Shown: one piece after another, positions 22,804-33,544 of the stretch
Numbering within the stretch: the stretch's first letter is position 1
Layout of the letters: each line of letters begins with the position of its first letter
Assembly: GCA_947650365.1 (NCBI GenBank)
Contig: CANTAL010000021.1
Location: 434,001-498,000, forward strand
Source: Chamaelirium japonicum
Taxonomy: Eukaryota; Streptophyta; Magnoliopsida; Liliales; Melanthiaceae
Direction: 5' to 3'
DNA: 64,000 nt
Notes under the pieces: generated by a model
Databases searched by the model: none
What the model saw: the letters and a program-made list of their open reading frames with translations, nothing else
Told to the model about the DNA's origin: nothing
Translations under genes and position numbers: made by a program

Positions 22804-25609
22804 TCAGGGCTTGGCTACACTTGGAGCGCGCGACATCTCTCCTTCAGATTCGCCACGAGCCTTGCTCACAACCGAAGCTTTAGAAGATCGGACACTGCTG
22901 ACATGTACCCTGAGTGCCTCTGCCGCTTTCTCGGCCGTTTCCCTGTAACTCTTGCATTCAGATAGAGCATGCTCCAGTGCCTTCTTGGAAGCCTCCTCTT
23001 TGGTAGTAAAAGCAGCATGCTGAGAAGCAAGTCGTTCTTTCAACTCCTTGATCTCGTTTGCGCGACCACAGGACACATTCTCAACCTTGACGAGCCGATT
23101 CTTCAAGGATTCAAGTTCATGACTCTGCGCCTCGCAACGGTCCTGCAACCCCTTGCTCTCCTGCTTCTCTTTGCGAAGATCCTCGATCTTGGCCTTAAGA
23201 GAGTTTTTCTTCGAGGTCAAAAGATCCCTCAGCTTATCCCTCTCTTCGTGGGCAGCCACCAGATCAGCTTTCAAACGGGACACCTCAGATGCGGCCTCCC
23301 GTTCTCCTGCCCTCCTAGAGAGAGAGCTTGTGATTCTCAAAACTGCTGAGCTCTGCAGATGGATAGAGAGTTAGAATTATTCCAAAGATACAACTCGAAT
23401 AATGGATCAAGCAGGTGCACATACCACTACATCTAGCCGATCGAAGGCTTCTTCAAAAGTAGCTTCCGGAAGATTGCAAAGCCTCCGGATTACGTTAGTA
23501 GGGTGGTTGATATCAACATCACCCAAACTCCTTATCTTCTGAGCTTGGCCAGCAGGTGTACCTACAATCCATACAGCAGTTCAAAGTGTTAGAATATTTC
23601 AAACTTCAAAGGTAAGACAATCAAGGCAAGATAGTACAGATACCTGAAGCCTCGACCTGAGGAGCCTTTCCCTTCCCACGGTCGGAGCTCTTACCCTTGG
23701 GGGTCGATTTCTCCTTGATGGGGGTTGGCTCTGGCAGGGGTTGGGGAGTAGCATCACCCACCCGACTTCCTCTCTCCAAGTGAGCGGGAGAGGGAACATC
23801 TCGAGGAGGTGAGGCTCCCCCTTCATCTTCGTGCCCGCTCGAGTTATCGAGCCCTGCCACCATAGCAGCTACCTCCTCAGCCAGAGATCGCGAAGGGGGT
23901 GGGTGTTGTTCAACCTCCACACCCCCACTTGTAGTCGCCCCTTCGAGACGAGGAACCTCGGGAGGTATCTGATCGAGGGGTGTGGGGTTGCTTCCAACCC
24001 CACCACTCCCCGATATCTTGATCTTGAAGCGCAGTGGGTTCTTCTTCAATTCCCCAAAGTGATAAGTAGGAATCACTTTGGGGCCATCGCCCGTTGCATC
24101 CATAACCCCCTCAATCTTGTGAGCCTTAGCCTCGTCTATGAGGATAGGTTGTGAGTCCTCGTCAGCACCACCAGTGGGGGTGGGAGGAATTTCTTCCTCA
24201 CCACCCCCATGTCCTTCAGCATCACCAGTGGGGGTGAGAGGAATTTCTTCCTCGCCACCCCCATGTCCTTTGCCCCCATCTTCTTCGTCATCTTCATCAT
24301 CCTCCTCATCTTTATTCTCTTCCCCGTCGCTACCAGTGCTGTCCTCCTCCTCGCCTCCAACTTCCTCATCTCTCTCCTTTTCCTCTTCTCCATCTTCCTC
24401 ATCCTTTTTCTCCTCATCCTCCTCCTGCTTGATGGGGATTTTTCTTTTCTTCTTCGCCGGGCCCCTCTGTGTCACCAATTTTTCCTCCGTGGGCAAGCTG
24501 CGCCTAGCTCCGTAAGCCTTCTTCTCAAATCGAAGCTTTCTAACAATCTTGCCTGACTGAGGGTCCTCCTCATAATCCGAGTAGATGACCTCGTTATCTT
24601 CATAACGAAGCTTCGATCGGTGGAGGAGGTTGGCATTACCATGTCGGACCGGGCAATTCGAGAATTGCTTCCACGATCTAGTCCCACATGTCAGCTCCAG
24701 AAAGAGGTTGTCAAGGGCCCCTACTCGTTCCGAAGGCCATGAGAGAGCTCCTCCTGTACTGTACATATCTACCTCTTTGTGCACTTTATATCGGGGAACC
24801 TCGGGTACAGACAGAGAATTCCAGGCACCAGACACCGATAACGGCCAATCTGTATAGAGCTTGTCGGAGCCGATGGTGTCAGCAATCGGGCGAAGGGCAG
24901 TGACACCTGTCAAATAGTAAAACGGGCTATCTTTCCTCCAAGCCCATCGGTAATGGTAGAAGAAATACCCTAGCTCGATCCGGGCTTCTTCACCTTCAGG
25001 GAGGCTGGAATAACATTCCCTGAGCTCCTTCTGGAAGTCAGACTCCACACGACAAAAAGCGTAGATGATCCTCCAGGCGTTCCCGGTAACCTGCCCGGGA
25101 CAAAGACCGGAGGTGTTCAGCAACCTCGCAGCGAAAGGCGGCAATGGAAGGCGCAGTCCACAGTTGAGCTGGCCAATGGTGATGATGGTTCCCATCACTT
25201 GTTCCTTGCTCGCGTACGAGACAAAGATTGTCCTCCTGTCAATACCAAAAGCTGATAAAACTCCCGGAAGCGCTGGTCGAGCCTTTCCCTCTGTGAAACA
25301 TGCCAGCAACGTATGCAGCTTCTCCCTCTTCACGTCTGTAAGTTTACCGCCGATGTTGTACCCAAACACAGGTTCCGCCTCCAGAGGTATCTGAGGACAT
25401 AGAATGAACTTTGCCTTGGGGATCTGCTCTGGCCTTGATGGTGCTGAAGCAAATCCAACTCCCTGGTGCCTCTTACCCAATTGACCAAGTTCAATCAACT
25501 CGGCCCTACCTTTGTCACGGCCCTTCGAGACAGACGTTTCTTCAGCAATTTCCTTGCCCTTCCTCTTGGAAGGAACTGCACTCTTCTTCGAACTACCCGA
25601 AGACGTCAT
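22804..25609 (-). CDS. antisense gene of Tat element A, three exons, ~883 codons
   Basis: Exon 1 runs 25609-23644 (ATG 25609-25607), exon 2 23561-23425 (137 bp) and exon 3 23352-22804 (TGA). Both introns have GT-AG ends (CAG|GTATCTG..TTGTAG|GTAC and GTG|GTATGTG..CTGCAG|AG). Splicing keeps one open frame, and the junctions fall at the same places in element B. Exon 3 has no ATG of its own. Protein: residues 1-350 globular, containing CPGQVTGNAWRIIYAF, which recalls plant gypsy-type transposon proteins. Next come a nuclear-localisation motif PAKKKRKI near 384-391, an acidic tract (393-444), two copies of a ~17-residue GHGGGEEEIP repeat (448-481) and a proline/lysine-rich linker. Exon 3 is Lys/Glu-rich with a predicted coiled coil (about 725-840). 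Antisense ORFs in this position are known in Tat elements such as maize Grande; function unknown. No stop or frameshift is seen. Confidence 0.8.
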
Positions 25610-25710
25610 TTGACCGATCGAAAGGAGACGAAGAACGAGAGATGGGAAGCAAAGAGTCTGGACTTCGAAAAAATTCTGAAAGCGTGAGGCAAAAATGACA
25701 GCGAGAAAAA

Positions 25711-25798
25711 CTTATATACCCAGGGTAAAACAGGCGCACAGATCGAAGAGACACGTGTCTTCACCATATCAAATCGCGTGTTTTTGTAGGTACACGTG
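25711..25798 (-). promoter_or_regulatory. putative promoter of the antisense gene in A
   Basis: On the minus strand TATATAAG (25718-25711) lies about 100 bases upstream of the ATG at 25609. Two CACGTG G-box cores (25757-25752 and 25798-25793) lie 35-80 bases upstream of that TATA box. Both G-boxes and a slightly changed TATA are conserved in element B (28289-28376), so the antisense gene probably has its own promoter. Confidence 0.55.
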
Positions 25799-26059
25799 GC
25801 ATCCATCCATAGCAAGCGCAAAATCAGGCGAATCGTCGGACCAGACGAAGCGTCAGACCTACCGGTCCACGTAAACCAACGGTCCAAGCAAGCCACCGGT
25901 CTGAGTAAACCAGACCGCCGGTTCAAAGCCACATTCAGGCAAACCGAAGATTTAGAGCAGAAAAAATCAAACTCCATTGATATTCAAGACTGCCAAAGAT
26001 CAAAGGAGAAGAACAAGCTATACCACTTCCTCAAAAATACAGGTTCAAAACTTTGACCT
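25799..26059. other. upstream region of A's antisense gene, cut by insertion of B
   Basis: Contains several ACCGGT/CCGGTC motifs (25860-25925) and then a segment matching, inverted, 28040-28110 of element B. It stops at TTTGACCT exactly where B's homologous sequence enters its palindromic array. Element B begins at 26060. The presumed 5-bp duplication on this side is GACCT; its partner is deleted. Confidence 0.7.
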
Positions 26060-26775
26060 TGTGGGAGAAAATCTTCGTGCCGACCCGAAGACTTCGCCTC
26101 ACCAGTCAATTGAAGTTGAAGTTGACGTCGAAGATCGTTGGTCGATCTGTTGATTGAAGTTGAAACCTTTTGATATGTAAATAGAGAGATGCAATCAGAG
26201 AGAGTGTTGACACAAGAAGTGATCTCGGAGTTCAGCCGAAGCCTACGTCTCCGTGCTATAGGGAGCAACCCGAATTCACTAACACTTTACTCGAAGTAAC
26301 CTCGACAGGCCGAGTGTTACTGCAGCCTCTTTGATCTCTTCAAAGACAAGAAGATGATCAAGGAGAGGTGAAGGGTGAGGAGATAGAAATTTCAGAGCTA
26401 TGGTTTCTAAAAATCAGAACTGGAAATCAGATTCTGGATCTGAGATTGGATCTGAGATTCCATCCTTTTACATTCGAAGGCTCTGCTATTTATAGGATTT
26501 TCTGGTAGTAAATGGCGGTTTCTGCTGCAGCATCTGGGGATCCTCCAGGTAAGGCTGGTGGGCTCTGCTGCCGTCTTAGGGGGCCCACCAGGCAGGGCCG
26601 GTGGGTCCCGCTGTAGTCTCCGGGGGCCCACCAGGCAAGGCCAGTGGGTCCCGCTGTTGTCTCCAGGAGCCCACCAGGCAGGGCCGGTGGGTCCCACTGT
26701 AGTCTCCGGGGGCCCACCAGGCAGGGCCGGTGGGTCCCACTGTTTGCAGACTTCTTACCAAAATTTGCACCCACA
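26060..26775 (-). repeat. 3' LTR of element B (716 bp)
   Basis: On the minus strand TGTGGGTGCAAATTTTGG at 26775 to GATTTTCTCCCACA at 26060. It includes a U3 minisatellite (26553-26750, units of ~53 bp with GGCCCACCAGGCAGGGCC) and a TATA segment CCTATAAATAG (26496-26486). The R-U5 part differs from A's LTR (a distinct segment around 26160-26185) and matches the 33709-33813 fragment, which ties the two ends of B together. Confidence 0.88.
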
Positions 26776-26779
26776 GTTA

Positions 26780-26787
26780 CCCCCTCC
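26780..26787 (-). other. polypurine tract of element B
   Basis: GGAGGGGG on the minus strand, four bases (TAAC) from the start of the 3' LTR. It is the expected primer for plus-strand DNA synthesis. Confidence 0.7.
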
Positions 26788-26899
26788 AAGTTAGCTAGAG
26801 TTCGTTCTGGCTGGCTTGGATTTGGTGCAAAAAACAGCAACCCCCTGTCGCAAAAAGGTACGAAGAAGCTTGTCGAAATGTTAGTATATAAAAAAAAGA

Positions 26900-28035
26900 C
26901 TGATCGGTCAATTTTGACCGATCGGTCAATTTTGACTGATCGGTCAAGTTTGATCGATCGGTTAAGTTTGACCGAACGGTCAATTTTGACCGAACGGTCA
27001 ATTTCAACCGGTCAAGGATTGGGTGATCGGTCAAAAAACATGGTTTTTTGATCGATCCAGTGAAAAATTGACCGATCGGTTGATTTTGACCGATCGGTCA
27101 AGTTTGACCGATCGGTCAATTTTGACCGATCGGTTAAGTTTGACCGAACGGTCAATTTTGACCGAACGGTCAATTTTGACCGAACGGTCAATTTCAACCG
27201 GTCAAGGATTGGGTGATCGGTCAAAAAACATGGTTTTTTGACCGATCCAGTAGAAAATTGACCGATCGGTTGATTTTGACCGATCGGTCAAGTTTGACCG
27301 TTCGGTCAAGTTTGGCCGATCGGTTAGTTTTGACCGAACGGTCAATTTCAACCGGTCAAGGTTTGGGTGATCGGCAAAAAACCTCAGTTTTTTGCCAAAT
27401 CTAGTAGAAAATCGACCGAACGGTTGATTTTGACCGATCGGTCAAGTTTGACCGATCGGTTAAAATCAGCCGGTCAAGGTTTGGGTGATCGGCAAAAACC
27501 CTCAGTTTTTTGCCAGATCTAGTAGAAAATCGACCGAACGGTTGATTTTGACCGATCGGTTAAAATCAGCCGGTCAGGGTTTGGGTGATCGGCAAAAAAC
27601 CTCAGTTTTTTGCCAAATCTAGTAGAAAATCGACCGAACGGTTGATTTTGACCGATCGGTCAAGTTTGACCGATCGGTTAAAATCAGTCGGTCAAGGTTT
27701 GGGTGATCGGCAAAAAACCTCAGTTTTTTGCCAGATCTAGTAGAAAATCAACCGAACGGTTGATTTTGATCGATCGGTTAAAATCAGCCGGTCAAGGTTT
27801 GGGTGATCGGCAAAAAACCTTAGTTTTTTGTCAGATCTAGTAGAAAATCGACCGAACGGTTGATTTTGACCGAACGGTTGATTTTGACCGATCGGTTAAA
27901 ATCAGCCGGTCAAGGTTTGGGTGATCGGCAAAAAACCTCAGTTTTTTGCCAGATCTAGTAGAAAATCGACCGAACGGTTGATTTTGACCGATCGGTCAAG
28001 TTTGACCGATCGGTTAAAATCAGCCGGTCAAGGTT
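26900..28035. repeat. nested tandem array of TTGACCGATCGGTCAA palindromes
   Basis: Nine larger units (about 100-190 bp) are marked by CCGGTCAAGG-type sequence near 27008, 27198, 27350, 27469, 27570, 27688, 27787, 27904 and 28022. Each carries one to six copies of a ~16-bp palindrome (TTGACCGATCGGTCAA and variants with GACCGAACGGTC). Later units also share GGGTGATCGGCAAAAAACC and CAGATCTAGTAGAAAAT. It lies between the polypurine tract and the antisense promoter of B. It is absent from A, where B's insertion and a deletion removed that region. No coding function is seen. Confidence 0.85.
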
Positions 28036-28288
28036 AAAGTCTTGAACCTATACTTTTGAGGAAGTTGTATAGCTTGTTCTTCTTTGATCTTTGGCAGTCT
28101 TGAATATCGATGGAGTTTGATTTTTTCTGCTTTGAATCCTTGGTTGGCCTGAATGTGGCTTTGAACCGGCGGTCCGGTTCACTCAGACCGGTGGTTTGTT
28201 TGGTCCGGTGGTTCGAGTGGACCGGTGGTCTGACGTTTCATCTGGCCCCGACTGTTCGCCTGGTTTTGCGATTGCTATGGATGGATGC

Positions 28289-28376
28289 CACGTGTACCTA
28301 CAAAAACACACGATTTGATACGGTGAAGACACGTGTCTTCTCGATTTTCGCACCGGTTTTACCCTGGGTATATTAG
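28289..28376 (+). promoter_or_regulatory. putative promoter of the antisense gene in B
   Basis: CACGTG at 28289-28294 and 28330-28335, then TATATTAG at 28369-28376, about 100 bases before ATG 28477. The TATA differs from A's TATATAAG by one base. Upstream, 28165-28240 holds several ACCGGTGGT-type repeats. Confidence 0.5.
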
Positions 28377-28476
28377 TTTTTCTCGCTGTCATTTTCGCCT
28401 CACGCTTCCGAAATTTTTCAAAGTCCAGACTCTTTGCTTCCAATCTTTCGTTCTTCATCTCCTTTCGATCGGTAAA

Positions 28477-31273
28477 ATGGCGTCTTCGGGCAGTTCGAAG
28501 AAGAGTGTTGTTCCATCCAAGAGAAAGGGGAAGGAAATTGTTGAGGAAACATCTGTCTCGAAGGGCCGTGGCAAAGGCAGGGCCGAATTGATCGAGCTTG
28601 GCCAACTGGGCAAGAGGCACCAAGGAGTGGGATTCGCTTCTGCACCGTCAAGGCCAGAGCAGATCCCCAAGGCAATGTTTGTCCTTTGCCCGCAGCTACC
28701 TTTGGAGGCGGAGCCTGTGTTTGGGTACAACATCGGCGGTAAACTTACTGACGTGAAGAGCGAGAAGCTGCATACGTTGCTGGCATGTTTCACAGAGGGG
28801 AAGGCTCGACCAGCGCTTCCGGGAGTTCTCTCAGCTTTTGGCGTTGATAGGCGGACAATCTTTGTCTCATGGGCGAGCAAGGAGCAAGTGATGGGAACCA
28901 TTGTCACGATCGGCCAGCTCAACTGTGGACTGCACCTTCTGCTGCCGCCTTTCGCCGCGAGGCTGCTGAACACTTCCGGTCTTTGTCCCGGGCAGGTTAC
29001 CGGGAACTCCTGGAGGATCATCTACGCTTTCTGCCGCATAGAGTCGGACTTCCAGAAGGAGCTTAGGGAATGTTACTCCAGCCTCCCTGAAGGTGAAGAA
29101 GCCCGAATCGAGCTGGGGTATTTCTTTTACCATTACCGATGGGCTTGGAGGAAGGATAGCCCGTTCTTCTATTTGACAGGTGTCACTGCCCTTCGCCCGA
29201 TTGCTGACACCATCGGCTCCGACAAGCTCTACACTGACTGGCCGTTATCGGTGTCTGGTGCTTGGACTTCCCTGTCTGTACCCGAGGTTCCCCGATATAA
29301 AGTACACAAAGAGGTTGATATGTACTGTACAGGAGGAGCTCTCTCATGGCCTTCGGAACGAGTAGGGGTCCTCGACAACCTCTTTTTAGAGCTGACATGC
29401 GGGACTCGATCTTGGAAGGAATTCTCAAATTGCCCGGTTCGACATGGCAATGCAAACCTCCTCCATCGATCAAAGCTTCGTTATGAAGATAACGAGGTCA
29501 TCTACTCGGATTATGAGGAGGACCCTCAGTCAGGAACAATTGTTAGAAGGCTTCGATTTGAGAAGAAGGCTTATGGAGCCAGGCGCGCACTTCCCACAGA
29601 GGAGAAATTGGTGATTCCGAAGGGACCAGCGAAGAAGAAAAGGAAAATCCCCATCAAGCAGGAGGAGGATGAGGAGAAAAAGAAGGAGGAAGATGAAGAA
29701 GAGGAGGTAGAGAGAGAGAGGAGGAGGGCGGAGATGAGGAGGATGAGGGCACAGGCAGTGACGGGGAAGAAGATGGAGAAGATGAGGATGATGAAGATGG
29801 GGACGATGAAAATGGGGGTGGTGAGGAAGAAATTCCTCCCACCCCCACTGATGGTGATCAAAGACATGGGGGTGGCGAGGAAGAAATTCCTCCCACCCCC
29901 ACTGGTGGTGCTGATGAGGACTCGCAGCCGATCCTCATTGACGAAGCTAAGGCTCGCAAGATGGAGGGGGTTATGGACGCAACCGGCGATGGCCCTAAAG
30001 TGATTCCTACTTATCACTTTGGCGAGTTGAAAAAGAACCCTCTGCGCTTCAAGATCAAGATATCGGGGAGTGGTGGGGTTGGAAGCAACCCTACACCCCT
30101 CGATCAGATACCTCCCAAGGTTCCCCATCTCGAAGGGGCAACTACAAGTGGGGGTGTGGAGGTTGAACAACCCCCACCCCCTTCGCGATCTCTGGCGGAG
30201 GAAGTTGCTGCTATGGTGGCAGGGCTCGATAACTCGAGCGGGCACGAAGATGAAGGGGGAGCTTCACCTCCTCGAGATGTTCCCTCTCCCGCTCACTTGG
30301 AGAGAGGAAGCCGGGTGGGTGATGCTACTCCCCAACCTCTGCCAGAGCCAACCCCCATCAAGGAGAAATCGACCCCCAAGGGTAAGAGCTCCGACCGTGG
30401 GAAGGGAAAAGCTCCTCAGGTCGAGGATTCAGGTACCTGTACTAACTTGCTTCGATTGCCTTGACTTTGAAGCTTGAAAATATTCTAACACTTTGAATTC
30501 TTGTATCGATTGTAGGTACGCCTGCTGGCTCGACCCCGAAGACAAAGAATTTGGGTGATGTTGACATCAACCACCCTACTAGCGTAATCCGGAAGATTTG
30601 CAATCTTCCGGGAGCTACTTTTGAAGAAGCCTTCGATCGGCTAGATGTAGTGGTATGTGTATCTTCTTGATCGAACATTTGAGTTGTATCTTTGGAATAA
30701 TTCTAACTTTCTATCCATCTGCAGAGCTCAGCAGTTTTGAGAATCACAAGCTCTCTCTCTAGGAAGGCTGGGGAACGGGAGGCCGCATCTGAGGTATCCC
30801 GTTTGGCAGCAGAACTGAAGGCTGTGAGCGAGGAGAGAGATGGGCTGAGGGAGCTCCTGACTTCGAAGAAAAGCTCTCTCAAGGCCAAGATCGAGGATCT
30901 TCGCAAAGGGAAGCAAGAGATCAAGGGGTTGCAGGACCGTTGCGAGGCGCAGAGTCACGAACTTGAATCCTTGAAGAATCGGCTCGGCAAGGTTGAGAAC
31001 GTGTCCTGTGGTCGCGCAAACGAGATCAAGGAGTTGAAAGAACAACTTGCTTCTCAACATGCTGCTTTTGCTGCCAAAGAGGAGGCTTCAAAGAAAGCAC
31101 TGGAGCATGCTCTATCTGAATGCAAGAGTTACAGGGAAACAGCTGAGAAGGCGGTAGAAGCACTCAGGGTTCATGCTGCCAGCGTCCGATCTTCTAAGGC
31201 TTCAGTGGCGAGCAAAGCTCGCGGTGAGTCCGAAGGAGAGAAGTCACGCGCTCCCAGTGTGGCTAAACCTTGA
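28477..31273 (+). pseudogene. antisense gene of Tat element B, three exons, frameshifted in exon 1
   Basis: Same gene as at 22804-25609, in inverted position. Exon 1 is 28477-30432, exon 2 30516-30652 (137 bp, as in A) and exon 3 30725-31273 (549 bp, as in A). Introns begin GTACCTG and GTATGTG and end TTGTAG and CTGCAG. The N-terminal ~370 residues and exons 2-3 stay open. In the Glu-rich tract, between about 29690 and 29735, the frame shifts: one frame ends at 30003, and the acidic/GGGEEEIPPTPT/linker segment continues in another frame up to the exon 1 donor. As it stands the protein would end early. Purine slippage in the GAGGA-type repeat is the likely cause. The nuclear-localisation motif PAKKKRKI is kept near 29626-29649. 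Confidence 0.8.
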
Positions 31274-31919
31274 TGTACTTCCATCTTCTTTTTTGTTGTT
31301 TACACTTGTAAACTCTTTGATATAGAAAAGCTCACTCCTGTACTTGACAATTTTTGATAATAGAAATCTTTTTGGTGCTTGAAATTGGAATGTCTTGTTG
31401 AACTCTTTGAATGCTGTGTTCTAGATAATCTTGAAACGTTTGAAGGTATATATACTTGAATGTAAGGGGCTGAGTCGCAACTCGATCACCCAAACTGTTG
31501 AGTAACTTGAAAATTGAAGGTTGTGTTGTAGCACAACTTGAAATCGTTAACATTTGTATGTGAGGGGTTGAGTCGCAACTCAAGCACCCAAACTTGTTAG
31601 ACGATATTGAAATTGAAAGTCATTTAACGTTTGCACGTAAGGGGTAGTGTCGCAACACAAACTCCCAAACTTGTTAAATGACCATTGAATTGAAGGTTGT
31701 GTTGTAGCACAACCCGAAACCGTTTAACATCTGCCTGTAAGGGGTTGAGTCGCAACTCAAGCACCCAAACTTGTTAAACGACCTGGTAATTTGAATGCAG
31801 ATAGCTTTGAACTTGAATGTAGATAATTTGAAACTGCTCCAGCATTGAATCGAGAAGATGAATATTTGAAAACAATCTTTATTCAGCTTGGAATTTACAC
31901 TTAGAGTAGAGCATTTTGA
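31274..31919. repeat. spacer with hairpin repeats in element B
   Basis: Counterpart of 22194-22803. Copies of GAGTCGCAACTC with CACCCAAACTTGTTA lie near 31466-31500, 31562-31598 and 31738-31775. A variant GTGTCGCAACAC (31640-31675) changes both stem halves. Two further stems of GTTGTGTTGTAGCACAAC type lie near 31517 and 31696. Noncoding. Confidence 0.6.
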
Positions 31920-32040
31920 GAGATCTAGCTCGTGGCAGTCGATGCTTTCTCCTGATTCGACCATGCATGGACTTTCCCAGTTGGGAGCTAGTTTCCCGCT
32001 GCTGTGTTCTGACAATTCGAATGGTTGCTTGAAAGTTGAC
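31920..32040 (-). pseudogene. remnant of pol C-terminus in element B
   Basis: On the minus strand HSSGKLAPNWESP (about 32012-31974) matches HNSGKLARNWEGP of A's integrase tail near 22045-22083. Upstream the sequence jumps to gag, so the deletion removed everything from just after the zinc knuckle to this point. It is not functional. Confidence 0.7.
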
Positions 32041-32149
32041 CATCTCTAACCCCCAGATCTTTCAATTTCGAGCGAGATCTTCACTATCGATGTTTGACGG
32101 AATGATCTTGCCTGCCTTTGACAAATTCTTGGAGATGTCCTACACGTAG

Positions 32150-33544
32150 CAGATCTTCCAAATGATACCTTAGCCGGTGGCATTGATCGGTAGAATAGCC
32201 ATGACTGCGATGGAAATCACAGTAGACTGTTTTGTCTGCAGTGAACTTGGTGTCGGGCTGCAGTGGATTAGGCCATCGAAGGAACTCTTCGTGTTGAATG
32301 CGATCGAGGATTTGCTCGATTGGTAGATTCCACTCGGTTAAAGTGGTTTTCTTTGGAGGAGATCGACGTCCATCGTTTCTTGATCGTTTGTTGGAGGGGT
32401 TGCTGCCTCAACATTGTGAGCTTTGGCAGCATATTTTGGAGCTTCTCTTTCAGTAGGCCTTCTCTTCGACTCTCGCCCTTTTCGAGCGACTTGATCATCG
32501 TCAACTTCGATCTCTCTCTGGATTCGATCGAACATAGCTCCCAGAGAAGGAGGAGGATTGCGGATGAAGTCGTTGTAAATGTGTAGATCGAAGCGGAGGG
32601 CGTTCTGGAAAGCCAACATGATGGCTTCATCATCCAGATGTCTTCCCGAGAGGGCAGCATGCTCGTTGCGAAATCTCCTCGTGAAGCTGCGAAGAGTCTC
32701 GTCGGCACCCATCCTTAGCCGATAGAGTGAGTCGAGCTTCTTCTCTGGCTTCAGATTGAGCTGATAATGCTGCACGAAGAGGTTTGCCAAGACACCGAAC
32801 TGGGTGATGGACCCAGCTCGGAGATTGTGATACCAGTCGAGTGACGGCTCATCGAGACTTCCCGCGAAGGTGCGATAGAGCACGTTGTTTTCTTCTTTGT
32901 GCGGCGTTAGGGCTTGCTTGAAGGCAAGTATATGGAGAGTGGGATCTCCTCTGATGCAGTTGAATTTGGGGAGGATAGGAGTTCTCCATCCCTTTGGAAA
33001 TGTTGCCTCAAAGAGATTTCGATGGAGAGGTCCGGCGGAGGAATACCCATCTCTACGACCGTGTCCTCGACCTGGATGTGGGTCAAGGGGCAAGATCGCG
33101 TCGGATCCTCTCGAGGGCAGCAGTGCCCATTGACCTCCGTTGCTCGGAGTGAATTGAATATCGAGGAAGATCGACCCTCTCACTTGTAGAGGGAATAGGT
33201 AGAGCGATCCCAGCCTCGGAAGCTGCTTTCTTCAGAGCATCCCTCTCAGCGGTGAGGGTGGCGTTTTGCTTCGCCAATTGGAGCAGTTGGAAGTCGACCG
33301 CAGAGATTTGGTAGGTCGATGAAGGGTCTTCAGCAGGAGTGGGGGCAGTTTGCCCAACCGATTGTCGTGCAGGATGGGCGATAGGTCGATCGACAGATCT
33401 CCCACTCCCTGAATGAACCCCCATCTCGGGGGCAGCAAGGGGCTGCCCAAAATTGAGCCTTTGACTCATTGATCGAGTCTCAGGACGAGCTTGTTGTTGA
33501 GTGTTACTTCCCTCTGGTTGACCCTGGTGTTTAGTCCTCGCCAT
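32150..33544 (-). pseudogene. gag of element B, internally deleted and frameshifted
   Basis: ATG 33544-33542 (MARTKHQGQPEGSNTQQ). Frame one is open to 33083 and a second frame runs 33183-32338. Between them about 260 bases present in A (16762-17022) are missing, which causes the shift. A second frameshift lies near 32345, before the segment encoding the zinc knuckle (about 32220-32176). The central gag domain is intact and lacks the TGA seen in A (LDWYHNL here). It ends where the large pol deletion begins. Confidence 0.8.

Noticed and set aside
22804-23340. Exon 3 of the antisense gene as a separate gene (likewise 30737-31273 in B)
   Set aside because: There is no ATG; the frame starts behind a CTGCAG acceptor and joins exon 2 in phase.
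26060-26775. This LTR taken as the 3' LTR of element A
   Set aside because: It is inverted relative to A's 5' LTR and its R-U5 is B-type; the A-type end with the matching duplication is at 33814-34265.
26900-28035. Palindromic array as a CRISPR array
   Set aside because: Spacers are themselves repeated, units vary in length, no cas genes are present, and the context is a plant retrotransposon.
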